From: Lantana camara | Taxonomy: Eukaryota; Streptophyta; Magnoliopsida; Lamiales; Verbenaceae | Reading direction: 5' to 3' | Assembly: GCA_037501455.1 (NCBI GenBank) | Contig: CM074865.1 | Span: 39,414,501 to 39,478,500 of the forward strand | Length of the DNA stretch: 64,000 nucleotides | Shown: positions 37,001 through 49,258 of the stretch, one piece after another | Position numbering within the stretch: the stretch's first letter is position 1 | Layout of the letters: every line of letters begins with the position of its first letter | The notes under the pieces: model-generated | Seen by the model: the letters and a program-made list of their open reading frames with translations, nothing else | What the model was told of the DNA's origin: nothing | The model's database searches: none | Position numbers and translations under genes: made by a program

Positions 37001-37190
37001 CCATTAACCCATTACTTCTCAAGTTGTCATACAAGAATTTATATTTTATATTTTCCATTTTAGCTCATTAAGTCACGTATTTAATAAATGTTGAGATTTA
37101 AACACATCAAAGGGAATTAAATCACATAAGTGCGTAACGTAATCTCTCTCGTGACGCATACCTGTACGATTTATCGGACGGGGCGTCACA
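34059..37190 (-). mobile_element. Gypsy element C 5' LTR (3132 bp)
   Basis: Minus strand TGTGACGCCCCGTCC...GGGGTGCTACA. It is bounded by the PBS on the inner side and by LTR F sequence on the other. Its palindrome cluster (35862-36053) has the same motif as gypsy A, but the LTR ends differ strongly, so it is not the partner LTR of A. Short ORFs within are not supported. Confidence 0.88.
35862..36053. repeat. Six GGGAACGG-CCGTTCCC-type palindromes in three pairs (LTR C)
   Basis: Copies start at 35862, 35894, 35930, 35962, 36006 and 36038. Every pair is 32 bp apart (16-bp spacer), and gaps between pairs are 36 and 44 bp. Some copies have changed on both arms, e.g. GGGAAT..ATTCCC at 35862 with arms still complementary. 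Confidence 0.88.
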
Positions 37191-37417
37191 AAGATAGCAT
37201 GTCTGCAATGTTGATAGTTGATATTGAGTGTATTATTCTTCCGCTTTACTTTTATACCTTATGTTATTTGATTTGAGGGCAGTCCCGCCTAGCTAGTTGT
37301 CCTTTATTTTATTGTCACCCGTTCGCTACAGGTTGGTTCACGTACGGACTAACCATTTCGTGGGTGGATCGACCTGTAGTGCGGGGGTGTGGTATCTCTA
37401 CGTGTAGGGGTGCTACA
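37191..37417 (+). mobile_element. Tail of a gypsy LTR (LTR F)
   Basis: The sequence runs CCGCCTAGC...CACCCGTTCGC...GTGCGGGGGTG...GGGGTGCTACA. This is the conserved 3' part of the long gypsy LTRs, compare 56230-56348 and the end of LTR E. Element C inserted into it at 37190/37191. No PBS follows, so it is a 3' or solo LTR end. Confidence 0.8.
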
Positions 37418-37697
37418 TCAACGTCACAATAATGTTATTTTGAGACGCTTGAACACGTTTTAGTTTCGGTAGTTAAGTTTAATAATGAGACACAGAAAGG
37501 CGTCACAACATTAAGATTTAGTGACGCTTTCCACCGTCTCAATAGATGGCTTCTTGCGACTCTAAAACTCGTCATTACAATCTATTGCCACGCCAGAATG
37601 GATGGCGCTTAAGGTCGGCGTCACAACTGCAAAAGCGTCACAATAGCGGCTTCTTGTGATGAATTTTAGCGTCACAAAATCCTATTTTCTTGTAGTG
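37418..37697. mobile_element. Right end of a second CACTA transposon
   Basis: It ends with TTTTCTTGTAGTG (37685-37697) and is filled with subterminal copies of GCGTCACAA/TTGTGACGC in both orientations. It belongs to a different family from the 7245-10593 arm. The left part is cut by LTR F. No coding sequence. Confidence 0.85.
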
Positions 37698-40600
37698 TAT
37701 ATATTTATTATATAGTAAATATGGGTGCTTAAGCTATGATTATGACCTTATGAATACGTTTCAGATTTATGAAAAGGGCATAAGTATGAGCATACGTAAG
37801 CTTGATTTTTGAACTCCTTTTGTATGTTTACGTTTGGTATGAGCGAGGTATGCCCTGAAATATGGGAAGTCTGGTATGAATTGGTATGATGGCCCCCAAG
37901 AATTATGGGTAAGGAATGCCTGGGATGGCAAGGGCTGTCGGTTTGGCCTGTGCATGATTCCCATTTGAAGTATTCACGCGAGACTCGTGGCGGTAGGAAA
38001 GGTGTGGTGCTTTGAGCCCTCGGTGGATAACTGGGGAAGGCATAGTGTGGGTTAGATACCCCGTATGTATTTGCATTGCTGGTGGAAAGGGTTTGATTCC
38101 CGATCACAGTTGATGTTGGGGTTGGATTGATATTTATGATTTATGCATTTTATGATATGTTATGATATGAGGAGTTGTTGGAGGTCCGTACTCGCCAGAC
38201 ATATGCTTTTGTTTGTTTTGGTGGATTATGAATCGGGATAGGTTTTCTTTATGTATGATATATTAAGTTTCGAAACGATTTGGCGTATAAAACCCTAGCC
38301 CGGTTCATGACCATCCCTTCTGTTATATGCTCTGTTATATACGTATTTATGTGTGTAGGTATGCGTTAGCCCCCTCACTCAGTCGAGTTGTAGACTGACC
38401 CTCTCCTTTAACCCCTTTTAGGTCACTTGAGCTAGGCAAGGAAGTGTGTCGTGTAGAGTCATACTTGTTGACTTAGGTCGAGTCTGCATATGTACTGTTA
38501 GGAATAGTGCCCTAGAAAGCCGATTGTATATCCGCTTTGTACTTTTCCTTATTGTAATCACAGACAATCTTTGAATAAAATAACGAATTGAGGCAACACT
38601 TCTTTATATGCTCTTGTTTGGTATGCGTTTACTTTAGTTGTGCATGTATGAGAACTCCCCTAATCCTAATGACTTTAGGACTCTACCATTTAGGTGAAAT
38701 GGTTCATGAAACGAGCCCTATATCACATAAGTCATGATTAGTAAAATACTCCAAGCTAATGAGTCCTACAGACAGTGGGAGCGTCAACTTGACTACTTTA
38801 AGGCTTGCTTGTTGGATCACGCCCTTAAGAAGGACCACCTTGTTTCATGGAGGTGCAAAGTGTATAGTTGATACATGCGTGATACATGAGGGTGCTTACT
38901 TTCATAAGTAATTTCACTGAGGTGCCCCGTGTGAGAAGATTCCTAAATGGGAAAGGAAGTTTCTATTTCAGGAAATGGAAACTTCCAGATTAGGAAATAT
39001 CTCACGAGTCATTGATGTGAGTAATTGATCCTTAGACTTGAGGTTCCATTTCACTTTGTGAGTTAACTCTGTAGTCTTAGGTATACGCTTTAAAGGTTGT
39101 TGCCTTAGACAACTGATTCAAGGCTTATGATGGGGCTGCACAAGTGACTCATGAAAGTGAATGAGAATCAAGAAAGGATCTACACTTGCATTTGCAAGGT
39201 GATCTCTTAATGTGTAAGTCATTCATATGCCATATGGAGTCCTTGGCCAAGGCAGTAGATCAAGACATCAAGAAAAAGGTTTCTTGGATTGAGATCAACT
39301 GGATATGAAATGCACTTAGCTTTAAGACCAGATTATTAGGGTTCTGATTATTCCCTTACCCTAGATCTTGGTTGAGAGATAGTAAGTAGGAGGATTGTAT
39401 CTCACATGAATCAATGACTTAAAGGTTCTGTCGAATCGAGACATTCCAATTCAGCTAGGGGTTAAACACCTGTTGCTAGACTATGGTCGTTTAATCTGTG
39501 GACTGATTAATTAATTAGTGAATTAATTAATTGGGGTCACTGCTAATTGAATTGAGAACCTAGAGGGTCACACACAACAACTTGGTTTCACGAGTTGAGG
39601 CTTTGAAATGATTAAACGAATTACTCGAGCCAAAAGGGTTCCACACATGTGAAGCACACGTGTGGCTCACGTGAGTGACACATGTCATACATGGACACGT
39701 GTGCACCGTGCGTGTATATTTATTTATGTATTAAATAATTAATGTGTTAATTATTTAATAGACTTTGGTTTAATTTTGAATTAAATGAAAGTCTTATTTT
39801 GGAGAAATTAATCTATTTAATTAATTATGAATTAATTAATTAGATAAATAAGTTATTTATTTATTAATAAATACAGTATAATATTATCCAAAAGGAGTTT
39901 GGATATTTTACCTCTCTTAAAAGTTGATTTGAATTAGAATTCAAAGTCAAGGTTTGGAATTACTTGATGATCAGGTAATAAGAGAGAGAGGGACCAAATC
40001 CTTAGTCCATTAGGACTAGGTTCGGCCGCCCCTCTCTTTATTATATATAGGGGAGCTCGAGCTCCCCTTAGAGGGTGATTGATAATTTCTTTTGGTTCAT
40101 GTGTTGAACACCATCCTTTCTCCATGATAAAATAAACCCTAGGTTAAGCCTAAACACTAACTAGAGAACTAGCATCCTTACTAGTTAGATTGTAGTCAAG
40201 TTGGTGGACTATCTCTAGAGAGCTTCAAGTTAGAAGTTTTTAAAGATTCAAGCTTTACCAAGGAGAGGGGATCAAGCCGCGAGAAGAGCGTTCTTGGGTG
40301 GCTTGAAATGCTTCAAGAAAGATTATTGAAAAGTAAGTTTCTTTACCTTACGAATTTGGATTCATAATTGCGAGTTTCGATCCTTTTGTTGGAAATTTTT
40401 TTTAAATTTCCCCTGCTTTCTGATTCCGTTTTTCCAACATGTACATGTCGCATTTTGGATTCTCTTATGATGATTTTGTATTTGGATTCTTAGTATGACC
40501 CTTTTGGATACTTTTGTAAAGTCGATCTCATTTTAGGTCGTGTGGCCATTATATATGGTTATATGTTTTATTGAGCTCGTTTTTGGATCCTGTTTGTTGC

Positions 40601-40778
40601 TTCAGCTTATATGTTTGACTGTTTAGCGCGCTCTGTTTGGTCTTAGCCCCGCTTAGCCTAGTGTGTGCGTTTAGGTTCCCGTTCGCTTAGACTTGGGCTT
40701 ATGTATGGAAATTCATTTCATATGTGGGTTCGGGTCTAGGTGGGGGGGTTGTGGTGACCCGGTGCTACGGGTGCTACA
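37698..40778 (+). mobile_element. Gypsy LTR E, 5' part missing, split by a copia solo LTR
   Basis: Segments 37698-38495 and 40445-40778 make one LTR end. The first part has GTTAGCCCCCTCACT..GACTGACCC, the second CCGTTCGC and ends GGGTGCTACA at 40778, as in the other gypsy LTRs. Its beginning is lost at the CACTA boundary. No PBS follows. Between the parts lies the copia solo LTR (38496-40439). Confidence 0.8.
38496..40439 (+). mobile_element. Solo copia LTR
   Basis: A 1944-bp LTR of the same family as 16398-18342, in inverse orientation and clearly more diverged. It starts TGTTAGGAATAGTG and ends TTTTTCCAACA, with TSD TGTAC on both sides (38491-38495 and 40440-40444). No interior remains, the product of LTR-LTR recombination. 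TATA box and 20-bp palindrome at 40041-40068. Confidence 0.95.
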
Positions 40779-42310
40779 CACCCGCTCGGCACCAGTTCCC
40801 CGTCCATCCCAGCATCACCCGCCCACGCACGTGGCGAAGTTGCATAACTTGCACAGCGCGAGTGCGCATCCCAGCACACAGCCGCGTGGGCAACCTTGCC
40901 TTCTCGCCTAGACCAGCCGCTCATGCTGTCTGCGCGGCGATCTCCTGACGAGCAGTCTCGCGAGCGCAAGCAAGCAGTCTTGCGCTCCCCCATGCGGGCT
41001 GTCACGGTCCATTTCGTTTTGTGTTTTCGGTTTCGTAAAATCCCGTATTTTGAAATCTGATTTTATTGTAAAATTATTTATTTTTGAAATAAATAAAAGA
41101 TTGGGATTTTATGAATTAAAATTAAATTATTTTTGAGAAAATTAATATATATCACTTTGAATGATATTTTTGACAAAATTTAATTCTTGAATTAATTGAG
41201 GTTTTTTCATGATCCGAATTCAAATTTTGAATAAATTCTTTAATAGTGAACTACATTCAAATTACTTAAGTTATTAGAACTTGAAGTTAATGGAATTTCA
41301 AATTTAATCGGTAAATTTAGATTTCATGCTGATTATGCTAGTTTAGGTAATCATTGGTTAGTCTTATGGATGTTTTAAATTTCTTCACATGGATGATTTC
41401 AGTTGGGGTCGGAGCCCCATAGTTGAGTTTTTTCAATTGGGGTTGAGCCCTACTTATGTGCTCGTTTTGCTTGATTTATTATGTGGCTTTCCATATTATT
41501 ATTGGTTTTGGGCCGGGGTTTGCCCCGTGTATTTATCTATGGTCAATATGAAGATTGAGGCATTTTACTTTATGTAAAGAGAGTAAAACTTAAGAAGTAA
41601 GGTTTTTCTTTTCATTTTGGAGAAAAACATCCAAGGAGTAAGATAGATCCACAAATCAAGGAGAAAGGCGCCATAATTGAAGACCCCTCAAAATGTTAGG
41701 GAGGGTTGTTTTTCTATTAATGTAATAGATAAGGTTTTCCATTAAATTCTGCACCCTTATTTGATACATCTGGTTATGTGGCATGAATGTTTAGAACTAG
41801 TGATTATTGAGTGGCTCCCGTAATCACGTATAAGATAGGATACCCATGATCATCTTATAATTAGTATCATGCTAGGACAAGTTATCTGCTAATTGCTTCT
41901 GTGATGTATTTTATGTTAAACTGCATTAATCAAGACAATTAAAATTGGATAACATTATATATTGATGAGGATAATCCGGACAACTCTCCGGTTAATTCGA
42001 AAACCCCTAATAAATATTGAGCAATTTTGAATAACTAGGTGTTTTATTATGGTAATAAAATTCCTAGCATTCCATCAATAGGATTTAGGACTTAATAGGT
42101 AAGTTAATTGCTGTCTCACGAGTCGTGGGGTAATTACCGCAGCCTATTAAAGCTTAGTTTCTTGATTGATCACTTTAAGTGATTAATATTTCTTGACCAT
42201 TTTGGAATGGGCGATGTCTTACGAGTCGTGGGTCGTTCCGGACCAAGTTTGGTTGAGATCTTATGATTGATGGATTTTTCTCAACACTGAAGTAGATATG
42301 GATGTCTCAC
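40779..42310 (+). mobile_element. Diverged copia leader fragment
   Basis: The reverse complement of the copia leader (about 21900-23640), clearly diverged. Matching landmarks are the segment with GATTTATTATGTGGCTTTCC at about 41471, the GGGGTTTGCCCCGTG segment, the CCGGACAACTCTCCGGTT sequence near 41978 and two CACGAGTCGTGGG motifs (about 42118 and 42218). Where the young copy has the GC-rich palindrome array, this one has a GC-rich tract (40779-41000) with other inverted repeats (AGCGCAAG...CTTGCGCT; AAGTTGCATAACTT). Cut at 42310 by LTR G. No gene. Confidence 0.8.
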
Positions 42311-44329
42311 TGTAGCGCCCGTAACTCTGGGCCACCACATCCCCTGCACTAAAGCCCAATCCGCATACGAAATGGGAAATCCGTACACGAACTAAGCAGT
42401 AGCAAATGGGAGACAGACAAGACCAGGCCTAAGCTAGGCAGTGTCTAGACCCTGTACAGCAGAGAAAACAAAACTTGGAAGCGGAAGCAATGCAAAAAAT
42501 ACGAATTTTCAAAATTTAAAACATCAATCATAATCAGTTACACGGGTTCAACTGGTCCTAGAAGCCTGTCCATAAATAATCATAGTAAAGACGGGTTCAA
42601 CTAATCCAAGAACCTGTCCTAACCTATACAATTCCTGTAACACCCCGGAGCGAAGGGCACCACATCCCCCGCACCATAGCCCGACACATGAAACGAAATG
42701 GGGACTCCATCCACGCATCAAGACATGGCGAACGGGGTGACAAACAAAAACAAAACCTAAGCTAGGCGGTCTAGACCTTACTCAGAGTGCGCAAAAAAAT
42801 AAATAACGAATGTGGAAGCACCAGGAGTTCAAATAACCAGACATATATGTTTTCCAACTGGGGGTAAATAAAACGATTATACAAGTAAACAAAGGGGTTT
42901 AAGGCCGAAGCCAAAATCAACCAAGTTTTAAAGTTTAGAAATCCACTCCCGTTTCATAGCCATAAACAAAGCATAATAACTCGGCGAGTACGAGTTCTAA
43001 CCCACTTACTCCATAACATAAGCAAAAGCAAAGTACATAAATCAATCCCACCTTTACACCATTTGGGGAGAGAGGTGCTACCCCTCAAAACCCCACTTAT
43101 AAACTTAATGAGACGGGGGATCCACCCGCTCCTTCGACGGGTCACGTAGCACACCGTCGGCTCAAGAAGACCTGCCTTCCCCTCGACCTCCTGAGGATGG
43201 GCTAAGTCTCCCTTTTGTGGAGTTGTGTTAATGAGAGAGCCCGGCGACCCCATGGCCGACCCGAGATCACATCCCACTACTCCGGGGCCCAAACTTACAC
43301 TTACACTTATACTTATCACAAAGCTTATCTCGCTTACACACACACACACTTACCAAAGCTTTTCAAGAGAGCAACAAAAATAGAGTGTATATACGTATAA
43401 AAGCGTTTTCAAAGTCTCGTAACAAAACGGGATATATCCCACAAAATACGTATTAAACACGTATCTATATACATATATATATATACATCGCATGCTGGTT
43501 CAAAATACAAATTAGGGTTGTAGGTCATATTAACTAAAAGAATAAAACCTCACCTTCAAGACGAAGCAGGGACAAAAGAAGAGCAAAAGAACGCTCACGG
43601 AACCACGTTGTCACCCCCGAGACGAACCACTGGACAAAAGAAACAACAAAAACAACCTTAGACTCAGGATGAACCAGTTAGACGCTCGGCGATGCATATG
43701 GGTGCATATGATGCGATGTACTTCAAATAAGCTCATACTTAGGCATATCGAGGCAAATAAAGAAATATCACACAAATAATTCAAGAATTAAACTCACCAC
43801 TCATCAAATAAACTCATAAACTACCATATTATGGCTTATCTCAAGCATTCATAAGTTTAAGTTTATAAAGAGAGCAAGAAATGCAAGAAAACGTTAAATG
43901 TACCACTTAAGATCATATCTCGTATCAAATAAATTCATAAAGTCAATATAAGACATTTAACATATTCACTTAGCATTCAAGTCATAAAAGAGACAAGAGA
44001 TTGACATATTAAACAAATAGACAATGTTCTAACTCATTCGTGCTCATAGAAAAATACTTAAGTCATTTAAAGGAATGTGAGAGCATAAATAATCGAGCAT
44101 CTAAATTAGATCTGAAATTCAAAGCATACAAGGTATCACATGCAACTCGTATTAAATTAAATTCATAAAATCAAACCAAGAATTATAACATATCATATAA
44201 CAAGTTAATATTATAAACAAATCGATTCATAAAATTAAATAAGGTTTACAGCCCATATCACTCATTTAAAATAAATACATAAATTAAACTAAGGTTCATA
44301 GCTTATAATAATTATTAATAAGCAAAATT

Positions 44330-44520
44330 TAGCGTATATTATATATATACATGCACATGTACGTACACAACACACACCACATGCATGCAGACACACACGT
44401 TCACACACATGCACAAACACCATATATTTCTATGCATTAACTATATATATATATATATACCATGCATATTATTATATATATACACAAACACATGCATTTT
44501 AATGTAATATATATATATGT
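44330..44520. repeat. TA- and CA-rich microsatellite tract
   Basis: Several (TA)n and (AC)n runs interrupted by CATGCATG words, within the solo LTR. Probably neutral slippage. Confidence 0.8.
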
Positions 44521-44694
44521 ATCTATTGCATGTAACTAATCATAAAAGAATATATCAATTATATGCATGGGAATTAAATACATGCAGCTCCACACGTAAA
44601 CATACAATTTCCATTCATCACAATTTAATACATATTATGCATGTATGCACGTAGCTGCTGAAATTCCAAAACAATTATCAAATCTCAGTTGCAT

Positions 44695-44813
44695 GACACG
44701 GCGGTGTTGGTTTTCAATTCAAAATGAACACGGCCGTGTCCGATTAATTTTCCAAAAACGAAAACACAACATGGCCATGTCCATTTTAGTTCAAATCTTG
44801 ACATGGTCGTGTC
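44695..44813. repeat. Four GACACGGCCGTGTC palindromes in two pairs
   Basis: Copies start at about 44695, 44727, 44768 and 44800. Pair spacing is 32 and 32 bp, with 41 bp between pairs. One copy is AACATGGCCATGTC, where both arms changed together and the palindrome is kept. Confidence 0.85.
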
Positions 44814-46827
44814 AAGTCATCTTGTTCGAAGGAATTTGCAGCAGCAGCAGCTTCTACTCCAACAAAAATAGGTTGATCAAGGCTGGAAAAAGCAAGGTAG
44901 TAATGCAGCATAACGAGGGCAACAAATGCACAAAGAGTTCAGGCCAAGACATGCACAAATTCAAGCCAAAACACCCCAAAACTGACAGCAATACGTACAA
45001 CAGGTATGCAACAAATTTTCAAGCCTAAATCTCATCCAATATGCCTCTAAATGATGGTTAAATGCAAGGAAATAACACAGCATAGCAGGGCAGAAATTTA
45101 AGCACACTAAACTGGTCAATTCCAAGCAAGAATTATGCTCAAAACTCACAAAACTGACAGCAAATGAGTAACAACAAGTAGCAGCGTGCAACAGTTCATT
45201 TCAGGCTCAAACTCAATCATAATGCATCTAAAATGAAGGTTTAAGCAGAGCACCATGAAATCTGATCATTTACCATGCATTTCATGCTAAAATTCATGCA
45301 AAACTTCATTAAAACAGCAACATATTGACAGCAACTAAGAGTTGTGACAGCAGTTAAGTTTTGAGCCCAAAATCCCCCATTTTTCTTTCATAAGCTCAAG
45401 TTCATTAATGGTAGAAGTTAATACACATAACCACCATGTATTTAATGCAAAGAAACGAGATATAAGAACATAAATGAACTCATTCTCTAGCTTAGAACTC
45501 ATAATATACACATATGAGCATGTATTCAAAATTTTGGAGAAAACCTAACTATTCATGCCTTTCTCCAATCATGCATAAAACCTCAAGTATAAGACACAAA
45601 ATGGAGCATATATTGAAGCACAAATCATAAGGATTACAGATCTTACCTCGGATTGTTGTAGATCGAAGAAAACTAGAAGATCTTGAGCGAATCTTGAGCT
45701 TGAAGATGATGAATAGTAAAAATCTCTCTTCCTTGCTCTTGGCTGCTAAATCTCGTGTGAGGGAGGAGGAAATGAGAGAGATATGTGGCTAGAAAATGGC
45801 TTAAGTTCAAAGAATTGGTGAATGATGGGTCCCATAGCTCAAATACATAGGTCATAGGGGTGTAAGAAGGCACGAGGGGTTGAAATTCGCGTCGTCGGAG
45901 GTCTAAACGGTATCGAAAAATTATGAAACTTGTTCCATTACATCCGGATCATCAAAAGGAGTTGAGCGCCGAAGATGAGACTCGAATCCGAGTGTCGTAG
46001 CTCAAGATACAAATTAAAATGTACACAAGTGTACTAAAATGACTCATTTTTCAAATGAGTCCAAAACTTTCAAAAAGTTGCAATTAAGTCCAAGAACCAA
46101 ATTTCAATTAAGTCCACATATTATAAAATTATACAATTACATCCTTAAATCACGTTTAGCACATAATTCACGAAATTAGCATGTTCGGGAAAAAAATTCA
46201 TATATTATAAATTCACATATTACAAGATTTCAAATAATTTACTCTTAGGCGCATTTTCGCATTTAAATCAAATAATTCAAGTAGTTTCATATAATTACGT
46301 AATAATTAAAATAACATACCATTGCTTAATTAATTAATTTAAAACGCAAATAACACTCTCGTTACAACGTACCTGTAGGGCCGGACGAGCGGGATGTTAC
46401 AATTCCATACATACAATCAATAAGCATAAACCTGTACAGAGTATACACGTTTACACATTACAAACATAACTGAAATAGAAACTTAATAAACTTAACAAGT
46501 GACACTGACTTGACAGACATAACACACCACCGCCTAGCTCGAACCCCAACAACCTGCACCTCCAAACTCAAAACATAGGTGGGGTGAGGGTCAGTCCACT
46601 GATTGAGTGAGGGGGCTGAACACACACACACGATACATAGTAAGGAGCAGAGCACATATCAAAAGAAAAACCATGAACCGGGAGTAGGGTTTTGCATACC
46701 AAAGTCATTTTCAAACCAAACGTAAATTTATACTTATTCGAATCATAACAAACAGAACATACTCGTATCATATCAAAAGATAAAGCTCCTATACCGTTTC
46801 ATAATCAGCATAACAGAATATATCTTA

Positions 46828-48940
46828 TGTAACAGCCCAAAACAGGGTCTGGATGAAAACGGTAAGCTAAGGGCATTGGTAAAGCATTTATAGACCGTGA
46901 TCCAACTTTATAAACCTTCATACATTGCATTCTAACATGATCAAAGTGCTTATATGTGACCGACAGTGTTTTAGGGGGGAATTCCTGACCTTTGACTCAG
47001 TTTACTATTCATTTCTGAGCCTACTTTGCCCGTATTGTTGCTCGAACCCTAGAGGTTCATAACTTATGTTTCCCAATTGTTTGACCTTGTTTTTCAAGCC
47101 TCGGAATTCTTCTTGAGGCAAAAAGGACACTTTGGGAACCTACATACCAAAGTTATTATTCATTCTTGTAAACGAGCTTTGATTCGGACACTCTCTGCTA
47201 CCCAAGTTTATAGTTAAATCACTCTTTGAGTCGTTACAAGTCTATTGGTATCATTCTTGACTCAAAAATCTATTTTGAACTACATTTTAAAGAAACGTTT
47301 GAGCTAAAACACTATTCACTATTCCTTCTACGAACGGTTTTTCGTCTGGAGAACTTCTTCTCTTCAAAATTGAGTTTAAAACACTTCTTGATTCATTTGA
47401 TGATTTTTTAGATTGATTACATCTCTTCGTTCAAGCCCTAGCTCGAGTTTTGAACAAAACGGTTTTTAAATAAAGTTACTATTCATCTTACGTTTCTAAC
47501 TTTTTATCAGTAAAACTTTTCATAGTCGATATTAGGCTCAAAACGCTTGTCGATTTATTTTATGAAATTTTAAAATGAGCCGGACTTTCAGATCACGTTC
47601 GGAGGTCGTCTTTCATTCGTATTTGTTCAAGACGTTCAAGTTACTATTCTTTAAAATCAATATATCTTTTAAATGGTAAATCCGTTTTCATCGAGTAAAT
47701 ATTCGTTTTGAAGCTAATTTTTGTCCGATTCACAAATACACATTTCCAGCAGCTCGTTCTCGTGTTTAGAGTGTTAAATTACCTAAATACCCTTCATTTC
47801 CCATTTTTATTTAATTCCTAGAGCTAAGCTTATAAGAGAAGCTACTACCCTTTGCTCTCCTACCCTTGGAGTTATTTCTATTACAAGGTGAGGGGCTCCT
47901 TCACAACTATAAATACCCCTCTATAGATCATTCACTCCTTGCTCATATCTTGGGTTAACAAGAACTTGTCTTCCTCTCTCTCCCCCTCTTGCCCAGAGGC
48001 ACTCCCGGCCCCCCTTTGCTAGGTTAGTTGTTTTTATTTTATGCTATAGTTTTATGTTATTCTTTAGTTTAGTTTATGTTTTTATGTTATGGTATGTTTA
48101 TATTATGTTTAGGTTGGGTCTCAGGGTCTTCCCTGAGCCATATAGGATTTTATTTTATGCATTTATGGTATAGTTTTTATGATATGTTGGAATAGTTGTT
48201 TATATGATTTAATTGTTTATAATATGCTACGAAATGTTATTATATGCTTTGATATATGCTATGATCATGAATTAGGGTTATTATATATTGTATATTGATG
48301 CATGATTATGATATTTAAATTATGTTCATGCATGTTATCTAATGAAATAGTAACCTATGATCAATTATGTTATAACATGTTACATGTTGTTATTTAATTT
48401 AAGTTGTTACATGTTTTTATATGGTTATATGATTCATGAATTAAGAATTGAGCTTATGATATGATATGGATTAATGGAATAGTGCCTTGATCATATGTTA
48501 TATACTTTAATAGTGTCACATGTTATAACCTAAGATAGAATAGTGTTTCATAACTTGATGTTATGCCTTAATTAGACCTCTTAACCATAGGTTATACCTT
48601 TAACCTAGATCACACTTGATTATTATAACGTGAACTTGAAACTACAGGTTATAATCAAGATCATAATTGGATTAGGGTGTGTGCATGTGTGCATACCGTG
48701 TGTGTGTGTGTGTGCACGTGTCTGACGTGTGTGTGTGTGTCTTTTGTGTATGTCGTGTGTGTGAGTGTGTGTGTGTGTATAGTAAGGGTTTGACCCGACA
48801 TATGAATAGTAACCTGTGAATAGTAACTATGAATAGTAATCTTGAATATTAATCTGGAATAGTAATTTTGAATAGTGCTTTTGAATAGTAAAAATGAAAT
48901 AAAACTTGTGCTTTCTTAATAGACATTTGCACCTAGGGTT
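46828..48940 (+). mobile_element. Family-B gypsy LTR, plus strand, interrupted by element D
   Basis: It starts TGTAACAGCCCAAAACAGGGTC, like the LTRs at 13147 and 33133 but in the opposite orientation and clearly more diverged. It carries the same landmarks: TATA box 47908-47915, GT microsatellite 48675-48780 and TGAATAGTAA repeats 48803-48890. It stops at CACCTAGGGTT (48940), which in the other copies continues with TCCATATCCAGG; element D inserted there. Confidence 0.9.
48675..48780. repeat. GT-rich microsatellite in family-B LTR
   Basis: Interrupted (GT)n, the opposite-strand counterpart of the CA tracts at 11172 and 31160. Confidence 0.85.
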
Positions 48941-49258
48941 TGTAACATCCCGCTCGTCCGGTCGTACAGGTACGCACTCTCGAGAGTGTTTCCTACGCAC
49001 TTTATTTATTTATTTATGCCTTTACGTGATTATTTAATTGTTTATATGCCTAATTGATGATTTGAATAATTATTTATTTCACTTTGTTAAGTAATTTGTT
49101 CGTTTTGACCCCTTTTGATTCCCCATTCGATCCGTGTGACCCCGTATTTGTTCCTAAGTATGTGACTACATGATATGCATGAAATATGTTTGTTATGAAT
49201 TTGTCTACGTGTTCGTTTTAAGTTTTTGAGTTTGTTTGATATGGTTTTAAACCGTTTT

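Larger units (their letters stand above)
42636..46401 (-). mobile_element. Solo gypsy LTR (3766 bp)
   Basis: Plus-strand ends TGTAACACCCCGG...GCGGGATGTTACA, TSD ATTCC on both sides (42631-42635 and 46402-46406), no interior. It contains a palindrome cluster (44695-44813) and TA/CA microsatellites (44330-44520). Its short ORFs show no family resemblance. Confidence 0.93.
42311..46827 (-). mobile_element. Gypsy LTR G, partial, split by a solo LTR
   Basis: The parts are 42311-42635 (TGTAGCGCCCGTAACTC...) and 46407-46827, with a solo LTR between them (42636-46401). The second part carries the GAGTGAGGGGGCT and CGCCTAGCTCG landmarks of this LTR superfamily. It is cut at 46827 by the plus-strand family-B LTR. 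Confidence 0.78.

Noticed and set aside
434..37190. LTR A (434-2286) and LTR C (34059-37190) as the two LTRs of one element
   Set aside because: Both share the palindrome motif, but their LTR starts (TGTAACGCCCCGG versus TGTGACGCCCCGTCC) and most of the sequence differ far more than the two LTRs of one insertion would.
37748..38107. Minus-strand ORF of 119 codons
   Set aside because: Lies in LTR E, shows no motif or coding signal, and equivalent regions of other LTRs are not open.
42954..43349. Minus-strand ORF of 131 codons
   Set aside because: Lies in a solo LTR and includes microsatellite-derived residues; no homology recognised.
44645..45028. Plus-strand ORF of 127 codons
   Set aside because: Covers the palindrome cluster of a solo LTR, antisense to the LTR; no protein features.
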